NCBI GenBank assembly: GCA_002166865.1
Contig: NHTQ01000001.1
Span: forward strand, 868,001-932,000
Source of the DNA: Rhodobacteraceae bacterium WFHF2C18
Lineage (GTDB): Bacteria; Pseudomonadota; Alphaproteobacteria; Rhodobacterales; Rhodobacteraceae
Direction: 5' to 3'
Length of the DNA: 64,000 bases
Shown here: one piece after another, positions 42,878 through 51,717 of the stretch
How the letters are laid out: the number at the start of each line of letters is the position of its first letter
Numbering within the stretch: the stretch's first letter is position 1
Made by a program: the position numbers and the translations under genes
The notes under the pieces: generated by a model
The model's input: the letters and a program-made list of their open reading frames with translations, nothing else
Told to the model about the DNA's origin: nothing
Databases searched by the model: none

Positions 42878-43354
42878 GTGATGACCGCTGCCATGCTCAG
42901 GATCGCCAACCTCGCCCTGCTCGTCCTTTTCCCGGTCGCCTGGTTCGCGCCGCTCATGCGCGCGGGCATCGATCTGCCCCTGTTCGGTCTGTCGGAAATC
43001 AGCGTGGTCTCCGGGCTGCAAAGCCTTTGGGGCACCGATGTGGTCCTGGCTCTTCTCGTCAGCTTCTTCGCCCTCTTCGCGCCCTATCTCAAGACCCTCG
43101 GGCTGGCCCTGGTGCACTTCGGCCTTCTTGATGCCCGCGCCCTGCCCGCGCTTCACCTTCTGGGCAAGCTGGCCATGGCGGATGTCTTCCTGATCGCGCT
43201 CTACATCACGATCACGAAGGGCGTGGGTCTCGCCCGGGTCGAGACGGCCTGGGGGCTCTACCTTTTCACCGGCTGCGTGCTGGCCGCGCTCGCCATCGGG
43301 TATCTCACGGAAATATCACGTAAAGATCGCCCGCCGCCCGACGCCGGGGAATGA
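42878..43354 (+). CDS. PqiA-like (paraquat-inducible protein A) membrane protein
   Basis: 158 residues with four predicted helices (about 6-25, 45-72, 85-112, 122-145). The sequence FPVAWFAPLMRAGIDLPLFGLSEISVVSGLQSLW and LGKLAMADVFLIALYI match the single-repeat PqiA/YebS family. The zinc-ribbon Cys of longer PqiA proteins are missing. PqiA-type proteins partner with MCE proteins in lipid trafficking, which fits the adjacent mlaEF. Confidence 0.8.
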   Translation: MMTAAMLRIANLALLVLFPVAWFAPLMRAGIDLPLFGLSEISVVSGLQSLWGTDVVLALLVSFFALFAPYLKTLGLALVHFGLLDARALPALHLLGKLAMADVFLIALYITITKGVGLARVETAWGLYLFTGCVLAALAIGYLTEISRKDRPPPDAGE

Positions 43355-43455
43355 GCCTGACCGCCATCGCGACCCGCGCCAGCCCCGGCGGGAACCTTTA
43401 CGCCCGGTCAGGTGTTTTTCGCGGTATACTGATTCCGTGAGCCGGGGGGCGAATC

Positions 43456-44217
43456 ATGGGAGAGACTCTGAAATCCATCGCATGGGTGGGCCATGCCGTC
43501 CTGCAACGGCTGGCGCTGGCCGCCCTTGTTCTGACGGCCCTGGGTCTTGCCGCGGCGACGGCGCTGGCCGCGCTCGGCCACTGGCCGTGGCTGGAGCTTC
43601 AGGCCGGCTACGGCGGCCGGACGATCGAGGCGGGCTGGATCGTCCAGACGGGGGTGACCGGCTTCGCAGCGCTGCTCTGCGTCTACCTGCCGGCGAACTG
43701 GCGCATCATGCAGCTGGAGACCTCGCACCGCAGATTCACCATCGGGATGCAGGACGTGGCCCGCGCCTATGCGCTCGCCCATGCCGGGGACCGCGCGGGG
43801 CTGTTCCAGCTTTCGTCGGAATTCGACTCCGTGCGCGAACGGCTGGCCTTCCTTCGCGCGCACCCCGATCTGGAGGGGCTGGAACCCGACCTGCTGGAAG
43901 TGGCCGCCCAGATGTCGCACATCAGCCGCGAACTGGCCGAGACCTATTCCGACGAAAAGGTCGCCCGCGCCCGCGCCTTCCTGACCGAACGGCAGCAGGA
44001 GGTGGACACCTTCAACGCCCGCCTGGAGCAGGCCAAGCGGATCAGCCGGGAACTCAAGCACTGGACGCAGCAGGTGGAACTGGAAGAGGCCGTTGCGGCC
44101 AGCCAGTTGCAGCGTCTGAGCGAGGAACTGCACGAGGTGCTGCCCGAACTGGGACGCGAACAGGTGATCCAGTCCGACGGAACGGTGGTGGACATCCCGC
44201 CACGGGCCGCGGAATAG
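43456..44217 (+). CDS. Conserved membrane protein with cytoplasmic or periplasmic coiled coil, function unknown
   Basis: 253 residues. Two hydrophobic helices (about 14-42 and 62-82) are followed by a charged helical region with coiled-coil character (about 95-235, for example ERQQEVDTFNARLEQAKRISRELKHWTQQVELEE). It resembles proteins called DNA repair protein in roseobacter annotations, apparently only because radA follows. A TATACT at 43425-43430 is a good -10 candidate with no matching TTGACA. Function not recognised. Confidence 0.65.
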   Translation: MGETLKSIAWVGHAVLQRLALAALVLTALGLAAATALAALGHWPWLELQAGYGGRTIEAGWIVQTGVTGFAALLCVYLPANWRIMQLETSHRRFTIGMQDVARAYALAHAGDRAGLFQLSSEFDSVRERLAFLRAHPDLEGLEPDLLEVAAQMSHISRELAETYSDEKVARARAFLTERQQEVDTFNARLEQAKRISRELKHWTQQVELEEAVAASQLQRLSEELHEVLPELGREQVIQSDGTVVDIPPRAAE

Positions 44218-44256
44218 GGGTTTGACCGCCCTGCTCCCTTGGGGCAAGAGGCCCCC

Positions 44257-45621
44257 ATGGCCAAGACCCGCACCTATTCCTGCGCCGCCTGCGGCGCGAC
44301 CCATGCCAAGTGGTCGGGCCGCTGCGACGCCTGCGGCGCCTGGAACACGATCCACGAAGAGGCCCCGCTGTCGCAGGGCCCCGGGCGGCAGGCGCTTGGC
44401 GCGGCCCGCGGCACGGCCCTGCCGCTGACGGATCTCAAGACGCACGAGATGCCGCCGCCGCGCACCGCCTGCGGCGTGGCCGAGTTCGACCGCGTCCTGG
44501 GCGGCGGGCTGGTGCCGGCCTCGGCCGTGCTGGTCGGGGGCGATCCGGGCATCGGCAAGTCCACCCTCCTGCTGCAGGCCGCGGCCCATTTCGCCCAGGC
44601 CGGGCTCAGGGTCCTCTATGTCTCCGGAGAGGAGGCCAGCGCCCAGGTGCGCATGCGCGCGCAGCGGCTGGGGCTCGAACAGGCGCCGGTGCAACTGGCC
44701 GCCGCCACGGCGCTGCGCGATATCCTCACCACGCTGGAGGCCGAGCGCCCCGACCTCGTCGTGATCGATTCGATCCAGACCGTCTGGGCCGACACGGTGG
44801 ACAGCGCGCCGGGCAGCGTGGCCCAGGTGCGCGCGGCCGCGCACGAGTTGACCAGCTTCGCGAAACGGCGCGGTGCGAGCGTGATCATGGTGGGCCACGT
44901 CACCAAGGAGGGCCAGATCGCCGGGCCGCGGGTGGTCGAGCACATGGTCGATACCGTGCTCTACTTCGAGGGCGAGCGCGGCCACCAGTTCCGCATCCTG
45001 CGCAGCGTCAAGAACCGCTTCGGCCCCGCCGACGAGATCGGCGTATTCGAGATGACCGGCGGCGGCCTGGCGGAAGTGACCAACCCCTCCGAGCTGTTCC
45101 TGTCGGGGCGCGGCGATCCCGCCCCCGGCTCGGTCGTCTACGCCGGGATCGAGGGCACGCGCCCCGTTCTGGTGGAACTGCAGGCGCTGGTGGCCCCCAC
45201 GCCGCTGGCCCAGCCCCGCCGCGCCGTGGTGGGCTGGGACGGCGCGCGGCTGGCCATGATCCTGGCCGTGCTCGAGGCGCGCTGCGGCATCCCCTTCGCG
45301 GGGCTCGACGTCTACCTCAATGTCGCGGGCGGCATGAAGATATCCGAGCCGGCCGCCGACCTCGCCGCGGCCGCCGCCCTGCTGAGTGCGCGGGAGGATT
45401 CGGCCCTGCCGCCCGAGACGGTGGTTTTCGGCGAAATCAGCCTTTCGGGGGCGCTGCGTCCCGCCGCCCAGACAGAAAACAGGTTGAAAGAGGCCGGAAA
45501 ACTTGGTTTCACCACGGCAATCGTGCCGTCGGGGGGCAAACCCGGCGGCAACGGCGGGCTGACGCTCAACCGTTTGGGCGACCTGACCGCCTTCGTGGGC
45601 GAGGTATTCGGGGCCGGATAG
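44257..45621 (+). CDS. radA: DNA repair protein RadA (Sms)
   Basis: 454 residues from the ATG at 44257, with AAGAGG 5 bp upstream; an in-frame TTG lies six codons earlier. Zinc finger Cys9, Cys12, Cys23, Cys26; Walker A GGDPGIGKST (94-103); the RadA-specific VKNRFGPADEIGVFEM; and a Lon-like C-terminal domain (GLDVYLNVAGGMKISEPAADLA). It promotes branch migration in recombination and helps process stalled forks. cvpA follows 24 bp later. Confidence 0.96.
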   Translation: MAKTRTYSCAACGATHAKWSGRCDACGAWNTIHEEAPLSQGPGRQALGAARGTALPLTDLKTHEMPPPRTACGVAEFDRVLGGGLVPASAVLVGGDPGIGKSTLLLQAAAHFAQAGLRVLYVSGEEASAQVRMRAQRLGLEQAPVQLAAATALRDILTTLEAERPDLVVIDSIQTVWADTVDSAPGSVAQVRAAAHELTSFAKRRGASVIMVGHVTKEGQIAGPRVVEHMVDTVLYFEGERGHQFRILRSVKNRFGPADEIGVFEMTGGGLAEVTNPSELFLSGRGDPAPGSVVYAGIEGTRPVLVELQALVAPTPLAQPRRAVVGWDGARLAMILAVLEARCGIPFAGLDVYLNVAGGMKISEPAADLAAAAALLSAREDSALPPETVVFGEISLSGALRPAAQTENRLKEAGKLGFTTAIVPSGGKPGGNGGLTLNRLGDLTAFVGEVFGAG

Positions 45622-45645
45622 GCGCCGCGGGACGGGACAGAGCAT

Positions 45646-46212
45646 ATGGAAGGTTTCACCATCATCGACGGCGTCGTGGCGCTGGTGATCGTGGTCTCGG
45701 CGCTCCTGGCCTATTCGCGCGGCTTCGTGCGCGAGGCCCTGGCCATCGCCGGCTGGGTGGCGGCGGGTGTGCTGGCCTTCATCTTCGCCCCGCAGGTGGA
45801 ACCGCTGGTCAAGGAAGTGCCCGTGCTGGGCGACTTCATCGCCGACTCCTGCGAACTGTCGATGATCACCGCCTTCGCGGCCGTCTTCGCCGCCGCGCTG
45901 ATCCTGGCCTCGCTGATCACGCCGCTGTTTTCCTCTCTGGTGCAGCGTTCGGCCATCGGCGGGGTCGACCAGGGGCTGGGCTTCGTGTTCGGGGTGCTGC
46001 GCGGCATCCTTCTGGTGGCCATCGCCTATTTCGTCTACGAGACCATCGTGACATCGCAGGACATCGCGGTGATCGACGACTCGCGCTCGGCCCGGGTCTT
46101 CTCGCGGATGACCGAAAGCATCCAGGACGGCGATCCCGAACGCGCCCTGGGCTGGATCACCCAGCAGTATGAACAGCTCGTCGGCGCCTGCGACGCGGGC
46201 CAGGAGATCTGA
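45646..46212 (+). CDS. CvpA family membrane protein
   Basis: 188 residues with four hydrophobic helices (about 8-27, 30-50, 65-90, 105-130). GFTIIDGVVALVIVVSALLAYSRGFVREALAIAGWVAA is a typical CvpA N terminus. CvpA is linked to colicin V production and envelope stress in enterobacteria; the mechanism is unsettled. It sits directly upstream of purF, as in E. coli. Confidence 0.9.
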   Translation: MEGFTIIDGVVALVIVVSALLAYSRGFVREALAIAGWVAAGVLAFIFAPQVEPLVKEVPVLGDFIADSCELSMITAFAAVFAAALILASLITPLFSSLVQRSAIGGVDQGLGFVFGVLRGILLVAIAYFVYETIVTSQDIAVIDDSRSARVFSRMTESIQDGDPERALGWITQQYEQLVGACDAGQEI

Positions 46213-46264
46213 GGCACGCCCCCCGGGGCGCGTGCGTCGCGAAAAGGGTTCATGTGATAGTTTC

Positions 46265-46293
46265 GTGACATCTCTGGCCTGAGCACCTATCTA
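46265..46293 (+). promoter_or_regulatory. Candidate promoter of purF
   Basis: GTGACA (46265-46270), 17-bp spacer, TATCTA (46288-46293), placed 38 bp before the proposed purF start. It suggests purF can be expressed apart from cvpA. Confidence 0.45.
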
Positions 46294-46330
46294 GGGACGA
46301 GACAGCGATAACGGGATTCGGAGCCTCCCC

Positions 46331-47821
46331 TTGTCCAAGCAGATGCCCCCTGCCCATCCCTTCGATTTCGACGCGGCCTGTCCGGACGCCTCCGACGACA
46401 AGCTGCGCGAGGAATGCGGCGTCTTCGGCGTGATCGGCATGTCCGAGGCCGCGAACTTCGTGGCGCTCGGCCTGCACGCCCTGCAGCACCGCGGCCAGGA
46501 GGCCGGCGGGATCGTCAGCCACGACCCCGAGCAGGGCTTCAACAGCGCCCGGCGCTTCGGCTATGTCCGTGACAACTTCACCCGGCAGAGCCTGATGGAG
46601 ACACTGCCGGGGCCGCTGGCCATCGGCCACGTGCGATATTCCACCGCCGGCTCCAAGGGCGCGGTGATCCGCGACGTTCAGCCTTTCTTCGGCGAGTTCT
46701 CGATGGGCGGGGCGGCGATCGCGCACAACGGCAACATCACCAACGCCGACGCGCTGCGGCGGGAACTGATCGACCGTGGCTCGATCTTCCAGTCGAACTC
46801 CGACAGCGAATGCATCATCCATCTGATGGCCCGGTCGCTGCAGCGCAACATCCCCGAACGGATGGAAGACGCCCTGCGCCGGGTCGAGGGCGCGTTCTCG
46901 GTCGTGGCCATGACCCGGACCAAGCTCATCGGCGTGCGCGATCCGCTCGGGGTCCGGCCGTTGGTGCTGGGACAATTGGGCGAGGGCTGGGTTCTCAGCT
47001 CCGAGACCTGCGCACTGGACATCATCGGGGCAAGCTTCGTGCGCGAGGTGGCCCCGGGCGAGATGGTGGTCATTACCGCCGAGGGCGTGGAAAGCCATTA
47101 CCCCTTCCGCCCCCGCAAGTCGCGGTTCTGCATCTTCGAGCATGTCTATTTCTCGCGCCCCGATTCGATCATCGGTGGCCGCTCCGTCTACGAGACGCGC
47201 CGCCAGATCGGCGTGGAGCTGGCCAAGGAGGCGCATGTCGAGGCCGACCTTGTCTGCCCGGTTCCCGATTCCGGCACGCCGGCGGCCATCGGCTATTCGC
47301 AGCAGTCGGGCATTCCCTATGCCATGGGGATCGTGCGCAACCAGTACATGGGCCGCACCTTCATCGAGCCGACCGAGCAGATCCGCAACATGGGCGTGCG
47401 GCTCAAGCTCAACGTCAACCGCGCGCTGATCGAGGGCAAGCGCGTGATTCTCGTGGACGACAGCGTGGTACGCGGCACGACCAGCCGCAAGATCAAGGAA
47501 ATGATCCTGGACGCCGGCGCGAAAGAGGTGCATTTCCGCATCGCCTCGCCGCCGACATCCTGGCCCTGCTTCTACGGCGTGGACACCCCCAACCGCGAGA
47601 AGCTGTTGGCCGCCAGCATGTCGGAGGAGGAGATGCGCGCGCATCTGGCCGTGGATTCGCTGCGCTTCATTTCGCTCGACGGGCTTTATCGCGCCGTGGG
47701 CGAAACCCGGGGCCGCAACGAGGACTGCCCGCAGTATTGCGACGCCTGCTTCTCGGGCGATTACCCGGTCGCGCCCTCAGACATGATCGAGAAGGGCTTC
47801 GAGCTGAAGGCGGCCGAGTAG
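46331..47821 (+). CDS. purF: Amidophosphoribosyltransferase
   Basis: 496 residues if the TTG at 46331 (GGAG about 8 bp upstream) is used; an ATG at 46343 is the alternative. A propeptide of about 27 residues precedes the catalytic Cys (REECGVFGVIG). The PRPP loop reads RVILVDDSVVRGTTSRK. Cys residues at SRFCIFEHVYF, SWPCFYGVD and YCDACFSGDYP match the 4Fe-4S ligands of the Bacillus-type enzyme, so this is the iron-sulfur, propeptide-processed class rather than the E. coli type. It performs the first step of purine synthesis. Confidence 0.96.
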   Translation: MSKQMPPAHPFDFDAACPDASDDKLREECGVFGVIGMSEAANFVALGLHALQHRGQEAGGIVSHDPEQGFNSARRFGYVRDNFTRQSLMETLPGPLAIGHVRYSTAGSKGAVIRDVQPFFGEFSMGGAAIAHNGNITNADALRRELIDRGSIFQSNSDSECIIHLMARSLQRNIPERMEDALRRVEGAFSVVAMTRTKLIGVRDPLGVRPLVLGQLGEGWVLSSETCALDIIGASFVREVAPGEMVVITAEGVESHYPFRPRKSRFCIFEHVYFSRPDSIIGGRSVYETRRQIGVELAKEAHVEADLVCPVPDSGTPAAIGYSQQSGIPYAMGIVRNQYMGRTFIEPTEQIRNMGVRLKLNVNRALIEGKRVILVDDSVVRGTTSRKIKEMILDAGAKEVHFRIASPPTSWPCFYGVDTPNREKLLAASMSEEEMRAHLAVDSLRFISLDGLYRAVGETRGRNEDCPQYCDACFSGDYPVAPSDMIEKGFELKAAE

Positions 47822-47980
47822 CGCCGCGGCGCGCTCCCGCCCTGCCCGGCCATGCCGCGGTGCGGCGGAACTCCGCTCACGCCCGCAACAGTGGCTTTCC
47901 CGCCTTTCCCCTGCCTGCTAAGCGCCGCCTTCGCGCAGCAAGGACCGCCCCGAAAGGGCGGCGCAAGAAGGTATGCAGGC

Positions 47981-48238
47981 ATGGCAGACGTAACCCCCAC
48001 CAGCAACACAACCCGCAAGGCGGCCACCCGCCAAGGCGCCCTGCCGACGCACGGGCTGATCCTTCTCGGCACCTTTACCGGCGCAGACCGCCCCAGGGCC
48101 CTGATCCGCCACGGCGGCCGGGTGGAACGGGTCCAGCTGGGCGACAGCGTCGGCTGGCGTCGGGTCGTGGCGATCGAGGATGGCACGCTCGTGCTGATGC
48201 GCAACGGCGAGACGCTGCGCCTGAAGGTTCCCGGCTGA
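47981..48238 (+). CDS. Small PilP/GspC-like domain protein
   Basis: 85 residues from the ATG at 47981 (AAGAAGG upstream); the open frame extends to 47852 but the extension is not family-like. The C-terminal 60 residues, LILLGTFTGADRPRALIRH followed by VERVQLGDSVGWRRVVAI and TLVLMRNGETLRL, resemble the homology region of type II secretion GspC and pilus PilP. There is no transmembrane helix or signal peptide and no secretion gene nearby, so the role is unclear. A hairpin (CCGCCC, CGAAA, GGGCGG at 47945-47961) lies just upstream of the ribosome binding site. Confidence 0.65.
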   Translation: MADVTPTSNTTRKAATRQGALPTHGLILLGTFTGADRPRALIRHGGRVERVQLGDSVGWRRVVAIEDGTLVLMRNGETLRLKVPG

Positions 48239-48276
48239 ACCTTGACGCGAAAGCACGGCCGGCCCATCACAGGGTC

Positions 48277-48723
48277 ATGACGCGCCCCAGCCTGTCCTTT
48301 CGCCCGCACCATTTCCTCTGCGCGCTCGGCTTCGCCGGCAAGGGCTATTCCGATGTCTTCACGGCCAACATGGCCCGGATCGTGGACAGGACCCTGCGCG
48401 CGCCCGGCGGCGCGGAGACGGTGATCGCGGTGACGGCCCGGGCCGACGACATCTGCGCCCCCTGCCCCAAGCGGCGCGGACAAGGCTGCGCGAGCCAGGC
48501 CAGGATCGACGGGCTGGACGCCCGGCATGCCGATGCGCTTGGTCTGCGTCCGGGCGACCGGCTGACATGGGGCGCGGCGCGGGCCCGGATGCGCGCCCAT
48601 GTGCCGCCCGGGGCTCTCGCGCGGCTCTGCGCGGGCTGCCAGTGGCTGGAACTGGGACTTTGCGAAGCCGCGCTCGCCCGCCTGCACGCCGAGGCCGAAG
48701 AGCCACCGGACCCCGCTGCCTAG
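48277..48723 (+). CDS. DUF1284 family cysteine-rich protein
   Basis: 148 residues, starting MTRPSLSFRPHHFLCALGFAGKGYS, the typical DUF1284 opening (RPHHFLC). Cysteine clusters CAPCPKRRGQGC and CAGCQWLELGLC could bind a metal or iron-sulfur cluster. The function of the family is not established. It follows the PilP-like gene by 38 bp and ends at a strong bidirectional terminator opposite bioY. Confidence 0.85.
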   Translation: MTRPSLSFRPHHFLCALGFAGKGYSDVFTANMARIVDRTLRAPGGAETVIAVTARADDICAPCPKRRGQGCASQARIDGLDARHADALGLRPGDRLTWGAARARMRAHVPPGALARLCAGCQWLELGLCEAALARLHAEAEEPPDPAA

Positions 48724-48740
48724 GGCGCCCTGGGCCACCT

Positions 48741-48780
48741 CAAACGAAAAACGCCGCCCCCGGGGGGACGGCGTCGTTTG
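48741..48780. terminator. Bidirectional terminator between DUF1284 and bioY genes
   Basis: Nested inverted repeat: CAAACG/CGTTTG outer arms, ACGCCG/CGGCGT inner arms, with a C5/G6 core. A-rich left and T-rich right sides give U-tracts for both directions. Confidence 0.8.
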
Positions 48781-48798
48781 TCCGTGCTGACGGGCCGG

Positions 48799-49368
48799 TC
48801 AGCCCTTGCGCGACGACAGGGCCAGCCAACCGCCCCAGACCGTCATGGCGGCGATCACCGCCTTCATGGCATCGCCCAGCAGGAAGGGCGCCATCCAGCT
48901 GCCCCAGAGTTCCGGCAGGGTCTTGCCCATCACCGCCGCGGGCCAGGCCAGCCCCGGCAGATAGAGCAGCGCCGAGATCACCACGCTGCACAGCGCCGTC
49001 GTCACCACACCGCGCGCCAGGCCCTTTTCCACGGCCAGCCCGGCCAGCCAGGCCATGCCCACGAAACCGAAGAGGAAGCCGGCGGTGGGGCCGGTCAGGG
49101 CCGCGCCGTTCATGCCGTGGGCAAAGACCGGCAGCCCCATGGCGCCCTCGGCCAGGTAGGCCAGCAGCGTCACGGCCCCCAGCCGCGACCCGAAGGTCAG
49201 CCCCACGATCAGCACCGCCAGCGTCTGCAGGGTCATGGGCACCGGGTAGAACGGCACCGAGACCTGCGCGGCCGCGGCGATGAACAGCGACCCGCCCAGC
49301 ACCAGGGCGGCCCGCTGCAGCAGGGTGTCGTGGCCGATGGCGGCCTTGGTGAGTACGGTATCTCGCAT
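48799..49368 (-). CDS. bioY: Biotin transporter BioY
   Basis: 189 residues, about six helices. SVPFYPVPMTLQTLAVLIVGLTFGSRLGA and GAMGLPVFAHG, GPTAGFLFGFVGMAWLAG are BioY signatures. It is the substrate-binding S-component of a biotin ECF transporter. No BioM/BioN genes are adjacent; solitary BioY proteins can transport biotin or share a module. No BioR-type operator (TTATMTATAA) is present upstream. AGAGGA lies about 10 bp before the ATG. Confidence 0.94.
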   Translation of the reverse strand: MRDTVLTKAAIGHDTLLQRAALVLGGSLFIAAAAQVSVPFYPVPMTLQTLAVLIVGLTFGSRLGAVTLLAYLAEGAMGLPVFAHGMNGAALTGPTAGFLFGFVGMAWLAGLAVEKGLARGVVTTALCSVVISALLYLPGLAWPAAVMGKTLPELWGSWMAPFLLGDAMKAVIAAMTVWGGWLALSSRKG

Positions 49369-49486
49369 GGGTCGCGTCCTCTCGTTCCCGAATGATCCTT
49401 GTGGCTGTCGCCTTTTTTCGCCGCAGGACTGCGAAAGTCAAGCGATCGCTCTTGATTCGGTGCCGGCATAATGGGAAGGCACCGCC

Positions 49487-50140
49487 ATGAATGACACGAG
49501 CCCCTCGAAAATCGCGCTGGTGACCGGCGCCTCGCGCGGCTTGGGCGCCGCACTCGCCCTCGAACTGGCCGCCACGCATCACGTCGTCGCCGTGGCCCGC
49601 ACGACCGGCGGGCTGGAAGAGCTCGACGACCGCATCAAGGCGGCGGGCGGCACAGCCACGCTGGCGCCCATGGACATCACCAAGGCCGACGCGATGGCGC
49701 AGCTTTGCCGCTCGATCTACGACCGCTGGGGGCGGGTCGATCTCTGGGCGCACACGGCCGTGCACGCCGCGCCGCTCACCCCCGCCGGGCACCTGGACGA
49801 GCGGACCTGGCTGACCTCGGTGGAGGTCAACGTCAGCGCCACGGGCCGGCTCATCCCCTTCGTGACCCCGCTTCTGGGTGACAGCGGCACGGCTCTCTTC
49901 TTCGAGGACGACCACGCGGGCGAGAAGTTCTTCGGCGCCTACGGCGCGACCAAGGCCGCACAGACGGCCCTGGCGCAGAGCTGGCAGGCCGAGACGGTGA
50001 AGACGGGGCCGCGTGTCCACGTGCTGACGCCGAACCCGATGCCGACGGCGGTGCGCGCCCGCTTCTTCCCGGGCGAGGACCGCAGCACGCTCACCCCCCC
50101 GGACGCGGAGGCGCGCCGCCTGCTGGCACAGATCGACTGA
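49487..50140 (+). CDS. SDR-fold protein with incomplete catalytic triad
   Basis: 217 residues. The NAD(P) motif TGASRGLG (13-20) and YGATK (Tyr152, Lys156) are present. The usual catalytic Ser thirteen residues before Tyr is Phe139, and the NNAG motif is replaced by AHTA. It may be an oxidoreductase with altered chemistry or a binding protein. Divergent from bioY, ahead of surE. Confidence 0.8.
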   Translation: MNDTSPSKIALVTGASRGLGAALALELAATHHVVAVARTTGGLEELDDRIKAAGGTATLAPMDITKADAMAQLCRSIYDRWGRVDLWAHTAVHAAPLTPAGHLDERTWLTSVEVNVSATGRLIPFVTPLLGDSGTALFFEDDHAGEKFFGAYGATKAAQTALAQSWQAETVKTGPRVHVLTPNPMPTAVRARFFPGEDRSTLTPPDAEARRLLAQID

Positions 50141-50210
50141 CGCGCGGGCGCTTGCCGTGCGCCGGGCGCGGCGATAGACACGATCCTGGACAGGCAAAGG
50201 GGCGGATACC

Positions 50211-50993
50211 TTGCGCATTCTCATCACCAACGACGACGGCATCAACGCCCCCGGGCTGGAGGTGCTGCACGAGATCGCCACGGCCCTCGCCGGCGCGGAC
50301 GGCGAGGTCTGGACGGTCGCGCCGGCCTTCGAGCAATCGGGCGTGGCCCACTGCATCTCCTTCACCCGCCCGATGATGATCTCCCGGATGGGCGAGCGGC
50401 GCTACGCCGCCGAGGGCAGCCCGGCCGACTGCGTGCTCGCCGCCCTGCACGACGTGATGAAGGACGCCCGCCCCGACCTGGTACTGTCGGGGGTGAACCG
50501 GGGCAACAACGCGGCCGAGAACGCGCTGTATTCCGGCACCCTGGGCGGCGCGATGGAGGCCGCGCTGCAAGGGGTGCCGGCGATCGCGCTCAGCCAGTAC
50601 TACGGCCCCGACAACCGCGACCTCGAAGACACCTTCGAACCCGCCCGCCAGCACGGGCTGGACACGCTGCGGCGGCTGCTGGACCGGGGCGTCTGGACGG
50701 CGGACGATTACGGCATCTTCTATAACGTCAATTTCCCGCCCGTGCCCGGCGCGATGGTCAAGGGCCTGCGCGTGGCGCCCCAGGGCTTCCGCCGCGACAT
50801 GGGCTTCGGCGTGCAGCCGCATGTCGCGCCCTCGGGGCGGCGCTTCCTCTGGGTCACGGGCGCCCCGCAGCAGCAGCCCACCGGCGAGGGCACCGACGCC
50901 GACTGGAACCACCAGGGCTACATCTCGGTCACGCCGATGCGCGCGGACCTCACCGCCCATGACGCGCTGGAGGCGCTGAAGGCCATCGAATGA
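50211..50993 (+). CDS. surE: 5'/3'-nucleotidase SurE
   Basis: 260 residues from a TTG start ([16 protein letters not shown]) with AAGGGG upstream. Metal ligands Asp8, Asp9 and the [25 protein letters not shown] block are intact. It hydrolyses nucleoside monophosphates and is linked to stationary-phase survival. The stop overlaps the pcm start as ATGA. Confidence 0.95.
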   Translation: MRILITNDDGINAPGLEVLHEIATALAGADGEVWTVAPAFEQSGVAHCISFTRPMMISRMGERRYAAEGSPADCVLAALHDVMKDARPDLVLSGVNRGNNAAENALYSGTLGGAMEAALQGVPAIALSQYYGPDNRDLEDTFEPARQHGLDTLRRLLDRGVWTADDYGIFYNVNFPPVPGAMVKGLRVAPQGFRRDMGFGVQPHVAPSGRRFLWVTGAPQQQPTGEGTDADWNHQGYISVTPMRADLTAHDALEALKAIE

Positions 50994-51646
50994 CCGAGGA
51001 CGCCCGCGATACCGCGGAACGCAAGATGCAGTTCCTCTTCGCGCTGCGGTCCAAGGGCGTGACGGATACCCGCGTGCTGACGGCCATGGAAAAGATCGAC
51101 CGCGGGCCCTTCATCCGGGGCTATTTCGCCGAACGCGCCTACGAGGACATGCCCCTGCCGATCGCCTGCGGGCAGACGATAAGCCAGCCCTCCGTCGTGG
51201 GCCTGATGACCCAGGCGCTCAGGGTCGCGCCGCGCGACAAGGTGCTGGAGGTGGGCACCGGCTCGGGCTACCAGGCCGCGATCCTCAGCCAGCTGGCCCG
51301 GCGCGTCTATACCGTTGACCGCCACCGCCGCCTTGTGCGCGAGGCCGGCGAGATCTTCCGGCGGCTGGACCTGACCAACATCACCGCCGTCACCGCCGAT
51401 GGCAGTTTCGGCCTGCCCGATCAGGCCCCCTTCGACCGCATCATCGTCACCGCCGCCGCCGAGGATCCGCCCGGCCCGCTCTTGGCGCAACTGAAAATCG
51501 GCGGTATCATGGTGCTTCCGGTGGGTCAGTCCGACACCGTCCAGAGCCTCATCCGCGTCACCCGGCGCGAGGAGAGCTTCGACTACGACGAACTGCGCCC
51601 GGTGCGCTTCGTGCCGCTGGTCGAGGGGCTGGGACGCGACGGCTGA
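50990..51646 (+). CDS. pcm: Protein-L-isoaspartate O-methyltransferase
   Basis: 218 residues. Family motifs: [18 protein letters not shown], the SAM motif [15 protein letters not shown], and [27 protein letters not shown]. It methylates damaged isoaspartyl residues as a repair step. Surrounded by surE and an nlpD-like gene as in E. coli, but rpoS is absent, as expected in alphaproteobacteria. Confidence 0.95.
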   Translation: MTEDARDTAERKMQFLFALRSKGVTDTRVLTAMEKIDRGPFIRGYFAERAYEDMPLPIACGQTISQPSVVGLMTQALRVAPRDKVLEVGTGSGYQAAILSQLARRVYTVDRHRRLVREAGEIFRRLDLTNITAVTADGSFGLPDQAPFDRIIVTAAAEDPPGPLLAQLKIGGIMVLPVGQSDTVQSLIRVTRREESFDYDELRPVRFVPLVEGLGRDG

Positions 51647-51717
51647 GGTCGCCCACGGCCGCAACGAGAGGACCAAGGCCCCGGTCACAAGGGGTTTCAG
51701 ACGAGGACCCGATCGAG

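Noticed and set aside
49369-49486. BioR operator upstream of bioY
   Set aside because: No TTATMTATAA-like palindrome; only a short AGCGATCGCT palindrome at 49441-49450.
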